Below are positions 55,458-64,000 of a stretch of DNA of 64,000 nt, piece by piece. Source of the DNA: Ectocarpus siliculosus (lineage: Eukaryota > Sar > Phaeophyceae > Ectocarpales > Ectocarpaceae). The stretch's first letter is position 1; each line of letters begins with the position of its first letter. Both the position numbers and the translations under genes were made by a program. Where the stretch lies: assembly GCA_000310025.1 (NCBI GenBank), contig FN649741.1:2273144-2337143 (forward strand), read 5' to 3'. The notes under the pieces were generated by a model. The model searched no databases, had not been told where the DNA came from, and saw nothing but the letters and a program-made list of their open reading frames with translations.

Positions 55458-58400
55458 ATGCAGACCCCGACCTTTGTTTATCCTGTTCCTGCGTATGCCC
55501 CTCCCTCCTCCAAACCCGCGGGCGCAGCAGGCCAAGGCAGTCCGGGAGCCATGGCCGCCCCAGCAGCAGCAGCAGCTGCAACCACTGGTGCGGACAACGT
55601 GGCTACCTCCTCCTCCTCCTCCTCCCCATTCCAGGCGCCGTCCCCGGTCACGTTGTCTTTGTCTCCATCGGCCCTAAGGTCTGCCCCTGCTGGCGCCGGC
55701 CGCGGCGTCGCCGCCGCGGCCGCCGCCGTGGCCGCTGCCGCCGCTGTCGGCAACGGCGGCGGCAGCGGTAGCAGGACCGGGATCGCGACCGGTGGCCTGG
55801 TCGCTGGCCGCCTCAGCAGCGGTGGCAGCAGTGTAGCGACGCCCATGCACGGTCACGGCGGAGCAGCGGGCTTCGGCAGCGGCAGTTTCGCGGGCGTTCA
55901 CGCTGACGCCGCTTCCGGAGAGCACATCTTTGGCGGCGGCGGCGGGGGCGGTGGGTTGATGCCGCCGGGCCGCTCGATCCCACGGTGCGGTGGTGGTGGC
56001 GGCGGTAGCAGCACCTCGGGTCCCCCCTTCCCCGGGTGAGTTTTTTTGTCGTCCTACCGTACGTTGCATAAGATATCACACCCCCTGGACCGATTTACAA
56101 AGCTCGATTACTCCACGACGGAGAGGATGCCGAAAGTGAAGTATACGCTTTCGGAAAGGAAATTTTTCTCTCGACGAGAGACGGTTCCAACGCCTCCCGC
56201 CATTTTCGGCACAGTCATTGTTCTTCCAGCCGAGATATCGAGCTTCCAATATTGGTTCAGGGGGTGTGATATCTTACGTCATGCAACCTACGGTAGCTCG
56301 TGTTCCCCCTGCTCCCTTTGCCTTGCGGTTGGTCTTCTTGTCTTTTCTTTTATTCATGCCCCAACAAGAGAAGTGTTTTGAGCGTGTTGCTTGCTGTTTT
56401 TTTTTTTTTCTCTTTTTGTGCGCACACGCAGAAACCACATACCTACACACTATTGCTAGGCGTGAGCTTGGGTCCCGCCGTGTGTCTTCTTGGAGTACTC
56501 CTATGTTGCAATTCCAGTCTTCGACTCCCATCCTTTGCCACATGCCTTGATGGCTTCACACCGCCCTGACTGACCACAAGCTTCACTGACACCGTTAAAA
56601 CCTCTCCCCCCACCGCTACGCACGCATGCACGCGCGATCATGTCACGCGACAGGTCGAGGCCTTCAAGGAAGCGGGGCGACTCCGAGGAAATTTTCGAGG
56701 GTTCTTCGAGGGGGTCAACCCCAGTGGGCGGCAAGCGCAGGAGGCGCGACGGCAGCGACATCGCGGGCCACTGGCACTGCGTGTTCAAGCTCACCCCGGA
56801 CGAGAACACTAGCTTTATGGACAACATCAGGGTGCGTTAAACAGCATTAGGATGCGTTAAACAGCGTCAAGCTCACCCCGGACGAGAACACTAGCTTAAT
56901 GGACAACATCAGGGTGCGTTAAACAACATTAGGATGCGTTAAACAGCTTCAAGCTCACCCCTGGCGTAACATTTAGCTGTTTTAACAGCAACAGGGTGGG
57001 TTAAACAAGTCGATGACTTTTTCAGGGTGCGTTAAACAGGTAGCTTCTACGCACAACAGCGCTATGAAAACATCAGGGTTCGTTAAACAGCTATATCAAC
57101 ACAACACTAGGGGTCAGTTAGACCCGACCCTGGAACCTTGGGCCTCGAAACGCAAGCTATCCCGCGCGTTCAAGCTCTCGCCCGGGAACCAATTTTTGGC
57201 TTTTCTAGTAGACAACTTCGAGTAAGTTGACTGCTAGCCGCTGCAAGCATCCCCGCTCACTACATAGCATAGCCTGTCGAAGCTGGTTCGTTTTAAAACC
57301 CCTTGTGATTTTTCTGTTTGCTTTCTTCAAGGATTGCCCTAAGAATCAGTCGTAAACCGTGTACCAACTTGTTTCGTTCACGGTTTCGGCAGGAGCTGTA
57401 CGAAAAGGAGCAGCTGTGCGACATTACCCTTAGTGTCGAGGGTGAGGAGTTCAGGGCCCACAAGGCCGTCTTGGCCTGCAGCAAGTCCTTCCTGGGCACC
57501 CTGATGATGAGCAACATGAGGGAGTCCACGCAAGACGTCATCGAGCTGGAAGACATCAGCTCACGACAGGTTCGTGCGTGCACACGTGTGTTTTGTATGG
57601 TAGGCATCGACCACGTTTATAGGCTGACCAATGAAAAGACGTCAGCGCCAGCGGGTGGAACTAAGGTCCTTGGAAAGGGGGCCAAAATTCGAACGATGCG
57701 CAATGCACGAATTACGTCTTTTATGTGCGTGTGTGTGGGCATCAGTGTTCGTGAGCAGGTTGCACTTGTTTGTGCTGCGCAAGGCAACCAACTGCTCTCT
57801 TGAATCCGGTCGGGTAATTGAAAAATCGAATGGCGTACAGGGTGTTATCCCTTCCTTAATGTTCTGTCTTTTCTGTCTGTCTCTGTCTGCCTGCCTGCCT
57901 ACACTCCAGTTCAAGATCCTGCTGGACTACATGTACAACAAGCCCATCTCGGTGCCCTCCTCCCAGATGATGGACCTCCTTTCCCTCGCCAACCGCTACC
58001 AGGTGATGAGTAGATTAGTGTTGTTGCTGTTAATGTTGTTGTTGTTGCCTGCTGTTGCTGCTGTTGTTGTTACTGCTTGTAGTCTTGGCGACTGTTCGCG
58101 TCAGTACCTTTCGAACGATCGAGGGTCGCAATACAATACAATACTGCATTTCTTTTTGTTCTCTTCCTTAATTTACCCCTCATATTGTAGCGATATAGAA
58201 AGCAGCACCAACAACCGACATCAGCGTCGAACCAATCACAGCTCACCTCCCTGTCTGAACCTGAGCGTCAAAACCTTTTCAATTCTCAACACCCTCCTTG
58301 TCCGAACACTGGCATCAACTCCAATCAATCTCAACACCCTGTTCTGCGCCAGCGCCAATCATCCTCAACAACGCCACATGACGCGTCTGCCCCACCTCCC

Positions 58401-59190
58401 TCTTGCGCATCAGGTGGAAGGCCTGAAGGACCAGATGTGCGACGCTCTGTCGACACACCTGACCCACGACAACGCCTGCTCGGTGTTCGCATTGGCGGAC
58501 AGCCACCAGTGCCACACGCTTAAGACGGAGGCCTTCTCCAAGATCGTACAACACTTCGCACTCGCCACGCGTTCGGATGGGTGGACAGCTCTGACCAAGG
58601 ACCAACTGTCAGAGGTAAGGGGAGTATTTTACGTTCCCAAATTAAAAAAAAATTGTACGAGAAGCTTACGGAGCGGGGCCTTCTTTGTTCAAATGTTTAT
58701 GGGAATGCTTTTATTTATAATTATTGCCTTTTTGATCACGACGCGATTTGTCACTTAAGTCCGTTTGAGGTGGGTTACACGTAGTGTTTAAAGGCCGCAC
58801 GAATATGGCCGATCGCCCTGTGAACGGCCGGTGAAATGAAGTCTTGTCTCGCACTTATCGTGGGACGAATAAATGGCACGGAATGGTAAATGGAACGGAA
58901 TGAATGTAATCGAATCGAATCGAATCGAATCGAAACTAGCCAGAAAAGAACAGACACGGCACGAAATGAAGCGAGAAACGAAACTAGTTCCGAAACGAAC
59001 CGGCACGACATGAAATGAAATGAAACCAACCGCGATGACACCGCTCGAATCGAATCGAATCGAAACAAAGGTGCTGTCGTCTGACCAAGTGCTGGACTGC
59101 GACGAGTCGGTGGTATTCGATGCCGCGTCAAGGTGGCTGCTCCTGGACTCTTCTCCATCCCGTAGAAGATTCGCCCCTGAGGTGGGTCTT

Positions 59191-59257
<67 letters not shown>

Positions 59258-61593
59258 GGCTGTCTTGTCTGTCTGTCTGTCTGTCTGCCTGTCTGCCTGT
59301 CTTCCTGGCTCTCTGCGTGTGTTTTTTTTATTAAGCATCTACCGCGCTATTTGGCTGATCATTGAAAGGGGGCAGTCTTTGCGCGGCTGTAAAAACAATG
59401 GCAAGGGGCTAGCTTCAGTTTCATGTTGGGGACCGATGTCTGCTTCGGGAGTTGATGCTGCTAGAGGTATTTCTGCGGTTGAGCTTGAAGGGCGCATTCC
59501 GCCACGCGGTGGTATGGGCTGTCCTGGCTTTGTCACTCTCAGGTAATCGAATCGTATGAGGCTTCTGTTTCTGCCCAGTCTTGTCGTTGGTTTTATGTCC
59601 ACGAGACCCATGTTTTGATTAGGCGTGCATCCGAAAGCGTTACGAAAAACGTGCGTGTCTGTGATGGTGCAATTAAAACAGACGTGACAACACACGGTCA
59701 TGAACCGCGAAACCAGCTCCGTTTCCGCCGCCTGAAAGGGATACATGCAAACAGACGTTCAATAGATCGCCTTCGACTGTGGTATTTTCTCGAACGGGTG
59801 GTCTTTCTGTGAGATTACCAGGTATGTATACTTTCTAATAACAGACATGTCGTCGGCAACCCCTTTCATTTACTCTTGGCACCGCTATTGCACTCGAGCG
59901 AGTTTTCCTGACATCGTTCATGTCCGTATTGCTTCATGGTGCTGTCAAATCGACCGTTCGTCTTGGGGGGGGGGGCTCCGTGGTTGAAGGTTCTGGGGAT
60001 GGTTCGCTTCCCGCTGATGGACGCCGGTCTCCTGAGTGACGTCATCAAAGACCACGAGGCTACCAAGGTGACGTCATAGAGAGTCTTGGGTGGTTTGTTA
60101 GCACGGTGTATCCGCATCGAGCAGCATCAGGCCCTCCAAGTAGTAGGGTTGGAATAGTAACATTGGAAGTAGTGCTGGAAGATATTACAATCAAAGCACC
60201 CCAATAGTAGACACAGCACTGATAACAACATCAACACTGAACACCGCCGCCGCCAACAATACCAACACCGACACCATTATCGACACCAACGCCAACACCA
60301 ACTACTACAATGGTGGTGTTTCATGACACAGGGTCCGGAGTGTCAGAAGCTGATCGCAGAGGCATGGGAGCACCACGCCTTGAAGGCAGTAGGCCGAGAG
60401 GGGCTCACGGGGACACCGAGGACCAAACAGCGACGCAGGTCGTGCAGCTTCAAGGTCAGTTTCTCAGTCTCTGTATCGTATCTACGAATGCATGCTAGGC
60501 ACAAAGCAGCGAGTGGTTGTTCTGCAGCTTTGTGCGGCTCTATGGTCAGTTTCTCAAACTCAGATTCTCAGTCCCTGCATCATATCTTCAAATGCATGCT
60601 AGACGCGCAACAGCAAGCGGATTTGGAAGGGTACAGTACTCCCCCCTACTTATTTCGGTGCCCCTACTGCTGAATCTGTGGTATTTTTGCCAAGTACCCA
60701 CCAGCCAGGTTGTTTCGCCCACACGCTATTTCGACGCACTGCTGCACGAGTTAAAACATCTTGTCTGCCCTTTGTGTGTGCCCAATGTTCCAACAGCAAC
60801 ACACCCTGTTGAAGGAGCACCAAGACGCGGTCAGCGCTCTGGCGGTAGTCAACGGCAAGCTCGTCAGCGGTTCGTGGGACACCAGCATCAAGGTATGTGG
60901 TATGGTATGGTATCGTACGGTACGGTATGGCGTGGTTTCTGAGGCTGTCGTAGTATGGCACGGTTGTGTAGTATGCTGTGGTGTTCAATATGGTACGCTA
61001 CGGTATTGGACGATGTTGAAATATGGTACGGAGCAGGTTTGGGCATGTGCTTTCTCATCTATGCCCTGTGCTGTTGCCGTTTCCGTGTACCCCAAGCGGC
61101 ACACACATGAACAAAAGAATAAGAACGGCTCCTTGTAGTGCACCAGACAAGACGCAAGATACAATGTCCCCAGACCCGATGACCGATTTCAACGGTCGAT
61201 TACTCCACTGCCGAAAATGGCTGTTCCGAAAACGTATCTGCATCCTCTTCGTATTGGAGAAAAGGAGCTGTGAAAATCGAAATCGACCGAGGGGGCGTGT
61301 TATGTTATTCGTATGTAGTGCCACCTACCGTTCTTCCCCCAAGACGTCGGCAAAGGACACAGCGACCATTGTGACAAAAATCACCGCGGGCGAATTGACG
61401 CGACACGTGATGTGCGGTGGGTAGGTGTGGGACCCTCAATCGTGGACGACGGAGCGGACGCTGTCCGACCACACGGGACCAGTCCGGTGCTTCGCGCAGT
61501 GCGCCGGGCGGCTCCTCTCCGGCAGCGACGACAGCTGCATCAAGGTGATTGGCCGAGCCGTGTTTGTGTTGTCGCGTTGTATTTGCCAGAGCA

Positions 61594-61635
<42 letters not shown>

Positions 61636-63500
61636 GTTGAAAATAAACGATCGGTACCAACGCCACCATTTTCTTGAAACTCACCGTTTTTTGCTGCAGA
61701 GTATTAGCAATTTGAAACTCAGTCCAGGGGGTATGGTACCTCTCCCATGGTATGCCCTGCTCTGCTCGTGTGGGTTCCGCTCAACTAGGTGCGCCCTTTC
61801 GTGCTCCTCCAATTCTTGTGTTTTATTTTCTTCCGTTTTTCACTTGTTGAGGTATGAAACACTGACAACGGAGCCCCCATTTTGTTGTTGATTTATCTGT
61901 CTAGTTTTTTGTTACTTGTTTTATTTCTTGTTGAGGCTTTGGACACGGATACGTGGAGCCGATGTTTTTCTCATCCAGTGTTTGGTTGATTTTGCTGTCA
62001 TTTTTTCGCCTGGCAAGGTGTGGAACACGGATACGTGGAGCTTGGTGCGTTCGTTGGACGACCACACGGATGCGGTCAACGCGGCGACGGATTGTAACGG
62101 CAGGCTTGCTTCCGGGTCGGACGATGGCACCATCAAGCTGTGGAACACCGAAAACTGGCAGTGTGAGGTACTGCTGCTGTGTACAAAACAGCTTGGTTGT
62201 TTCTTGCATGAGGTTCTACCGGTGCTGCTGTATGTTTGAACCGGGTGCTTTGGGCCTTTTTTTTTGTTTGTCTCTTGCCCAACTATCCTGGACGCCAATC
62301 TACATCACTAATTTCGGATCGGTATGTGTCAGGTTTGTGTTTGTGTATGTTTTTTTTTTTTTTTTTTTCTTGTCCGATTGTTTCTGTGGGCGACGAAGGG
62401 AGGTACCGGATACTCAACGTTCATGAGAGTCATACCGGTACCTGCGATTTTTCTTTTTTTTTGGTCTAGATCGGAAGTTTTTTTTTATGTGAAGACAGCA
62501 ACAACAACATCTGTTTAGGGTGCAATTCTCACCCTGTTGGTTCATGTTTTGACGCACCAGCCGGGGTCACGCAAGTGCCTGGAGGAAGTGTTTATTTGGA
62601 TAATGCGGTTTTCGAACTTATTGGTGTACCTACTTTTGCTTTGCAGGTGACGATACACCAGCATCAGGCAGACCATACCTGCGGGGTTCTAGCCTTGGCT
62701 ACGTGCGGCGACTATCTCGTGTCGGGGTCGGACGGAGGCATCAAGGTACAGCAGTGGTGCAGTGCAGTGTTGTAGTAGGCCCGAATTCGCTCCTCTTGTG
62801 CGTAGGCTACAAGCCGGGCTGTCTCACCATGCTTTCAACGTGCTTGTACACCTTTCGCCAACTTGTTGATGGTTTGGAATCTTGGTTTTTTCTTTCTACA
62901 CGCCGCTTGTCACGTACTCCTACGTTATGCCAATTTTCTACCTGCCCTCAGAATATTCCATCGACGTGTTGTTCGTTAAGACTTATAATATCATGATTTG
63001 ATGCTCATGCCCAAAGGCTCTCCTCGCCAAGCTTGCATCGAAATACCACACCCTCTCTCCGTTTCGTTTTTCACGACTGTTTCGGATTTCACCACTGATA
63101 TTCGGCATTTGTGATGCATCATGCTTTACATCCTTTCGTAGACTTCTTGCGTTTTCCCTTTTCTTCCTATACCGAAACAAATTTTTCTCTCGATCCACAG
63201 ATGAAAGAGTCGAGGATAAACCACAAATAAAAGAGTCGAGAATATACCATTGATAATAGAGTCGAGGATAAACCACAAATACAAGAGTCCACGATTAAAG
63301 CGTGTGTCCCTAGATATCAATGGGTTTTTTGTTTTAAAGTATTTTCTTGGCTTGTCTTTGGTCGTCGACTTTTATGTTTTTTTTTGCTAGGTCTGGAACA
63401 CGCACAACTGGACGTGCCATAAGGAGGTACTGGGGCACGGAGACGAGATCTGGTCCCTGGCGGTTGTAGGCGACAAGCTCATCAGCGGCTCGATCGACAG
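55458..63500 (+). CDS. BTB-BACK-WD40 protein, 13 exons seen, continues beyond the window
   Basis: Exons: 55458-56035, 56654-56831, 57393-57569, 57910-58002, 58414-58614, 59071-59181, 59990-60067, 60332-60454, 60797-60892, 61425-61544, 62018-62167, 62647-62745, 63391-63500. This gives 704 codons plus two bases. Residues 1-192 are Ala/Gly/Ser-rich and probably disordered. A basic segment KRRRRDGSDIAGHW follows. The BTB/POZ fold is at about 253-342 (LCDITLSVEGEEFRAHKAVL, ACSKSFLGTLMMSNMRES, ILLDYMYNKPISV, LANRYQ). The BACK domain is at about 343-475, ending VRFPLMDAGLLSDVIKDH. WD40 repeats run from about 514 (KLVSGSWDTSIK|VW, RLLSGSDDSCIK|VW, RLASGSDDGTIKLW, YLVSGSDGGIK|VW, KLISGSIDR). BTB-BACK proteins commonly recruit substrates to cullin-3 ubiquitin ligases, and the WD40 propeller would be the substrate-binding part (inference). 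Exons 3-13 all begin in phase 0, and the blade junctions fall at IK|VW. Confidence 0.9.
56056..56301. mobile_element. Short inverted-repeat (MITE-like) element, family C
   Basis: The left end reads GTTGCATAAGATATCACACC, CCCTGGACCGAT. The right end is the inverted form, TTGGTTCAGGGGGTGTGATA, TCTTACGTCATGCAACC. The element is about 245 bp and lies in intron 1 of the BTB-WD40 gene. Partial relatives lie at 6434-6590 and, very degenerate, at 61175-61335. Confidence 0.75.
56784..57100 (+). repeat. Repeat array that includes the exon 2 end and its donor
   Basis: TTCAAGCTCACCCCGG to GACAACATCAGG|GTGCGT (the end of exon 2 plus donor) is copied at about 56866 and, more weakly, at 56946. GGGTGCGTTAAACAG-like units continue to about 57100. 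Several copies preserve a potential donor. Confidence 0.88.
59045..59065 (+). repeat. (CGAAT)n microsatellite at an acceptor
   Basis: CGAATCGAAT units lie directly before the AAAG| acceptor of exon 6. An equivalent run at 58914-58935 lies in the same intron. Confidence 0.8.
59183..59300 (+). repeat. (TCTG)n microsatellite after an exon 6 donor
   Basis: About 25 tetranucleotide units start four bases into the intron after exon 6. Cys-Leu-Ser-Val repeat ORFs here are artefacts. Confidence 0.95.
60440..60620 (+). repeat. Duplication spanning the exon 8 donor site
   Basis: The junction GCTTCAAG|GTCAGTTTCTCA and about 70 intron bases (CGAATGCATGCTAGGC) recur 90 bp downstream as GGTCAGTTTCTCA ... 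AAATGCATGCTAGACG. Both copies keep a GTCAGT donor. Confidence 0.8.
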
Positions 63501-63600
63501 GTGAGTTTGTGCCCGGTCTTTGCTAGATGTAGGCGGCAAAGCTCATCAGTGGCTCCAACGACAGATGTTGTTTGTTGTTATGTGCTCGGTCGTGATACTT
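63464..63600 (+). repeat. Duplication spanning the exon 13 donor site
   Basis: GTAGGCGACAAGCTCATCAG ... GACAG|GTGAGTTTGT is repeated 63 bp downstream as GTAGGCGGCAAAGCTCATCA ... GACAGATGTTG. The downstream copy has lost the GT donor. Confidence 0.8.
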
Positions 63601-63709
63601 GTACTGATCTGCGGGACCTCTTGCGGGGTACGTATGCGATAAAAGTGGAGAGTTTGATGTGTCGGGGCCCCTCGTCGCTCCGTGTGGCCTTCACTCCCTC
63701 GCGGTGGTG

Positions 63710-64000
63710 GATAAGACAAGGTCGTTTGGGTTACTTGGGAGTCCTGCTGGCTCATGCCCTCTCGCCGTCCGATAAGACAAGGTCGTTTGGGTCCCTTGGG
63801 AGTCCCGCTGGCTCATGCTCTCTCGCCGTCCGATAAGACAAGGTCGTTTGGGTCCCTTGGGAGTCCCGCTGGCTCATGCTCTCTCGCCGTCCGATAAGAC
63901 AAGGTAGTTTGGGTCCCTTGGGAGTCCTGCTGGCTCATGCTCTCTCGCCGTCCGATAAGACAAGGTCGTTTGGGTCCCTTGGGAGTCCCGCTGGCTCATG
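63710..64000 (+). repeat. 61-bp minisatellite, at least 4.8 copies, running off the window
   Basis: GATAAGACAAGGTCGTTTGG starts at 63710, 63771, 63832, 63893 and 63954, exactly 61 bp apart, with only a few substitutions. It lies after the donor of the last visible exon of the BTB-WD40 gene. 61 is not a multiple of three, so it is not coding. Confidence 0.95.

Noticed and set aside
59020-59365. ORFs with Cys-Leu-Ser-Val or Asp-Arg-Gln-Thr repeats
   Set aside because: These are readings of the (TCTG)n microsatellite. Only 59071-59181 is coding (BTB-WD40 exon 6).

Overview
The window is eukaryotic nuclear DNA, most likely from a brown alga such as Ectocarpus (a photosynthetic stramenopile). The genes are split into many short exons (often 80-220 nt) with GT-AG introns of 0.3-3.6 kb. 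One gene begins with the signal peptide/ASA-F cleavage motif that heterokonts use for plastid import. The introns are packed with minisatellites. Two 100-N gaps show that this is a scaffold.

Six genes can be built, on strictly alternating strands. They are: (1) the first exon of a DCAF7/WDR68 (TTG1-type) WD40 gene, minus, 1772-1930, leaving the window at the left; (2) a 19-exon plastid-targeted SecA translocase ATPase, plus, 3880-21530; (3) a 7-exon ALG5-type dolichyl-phosphate glucosyltransferase, minus, 29618-23823; (4) a 6-exon small TPR-like protein, plus, 31058-37850, with a 5'-truncated LINE-type reverse transcriptase inserted in its fourth intron; (5) an unrecognised 9-exon secretory-pathway membrane protein with a histidine-rich N-terminus, minus, 52158-41619, interrupted by an assembly gap; (6) a BTB-BACK-WD40 protein, plus, 55458 to beyond the right end, in which exon boundaries coincide with WD40 blades. 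For SecA, ALG5, the TPR gene and the BTB gene the chosen splice sites keep reading phase throughout. The complete SecA, ALG5 and TPR models sum to whole codons (996, 360 and 269 residues).

The genes do not form one pathway. SecA serves thylakoid protein translocation and ALG5 makes dolichyl-phosphate-glucose at the ER. DCAF7 and the BTB-WD40 protein look like ubiquitin-ligase or scaffold components. The histidine-rich protein probably sits in the secretory pathway or at the cell surface.

The most unusual content is structural. At six or more exon-intron junctions the exon end plus its splice site has been tandemly duplicated into the intron. Copies of the LINE 3' tail ending in poly(C) lie directly upstream of 3' splice sites. 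Several short inverted-repeat element families recur, and the 9-mer ACAGCAGTA is strongly over-represented. The sequence left of the first gap is a degraded duplicate of the last SecA exon and is almost certainly an assembly artefact.
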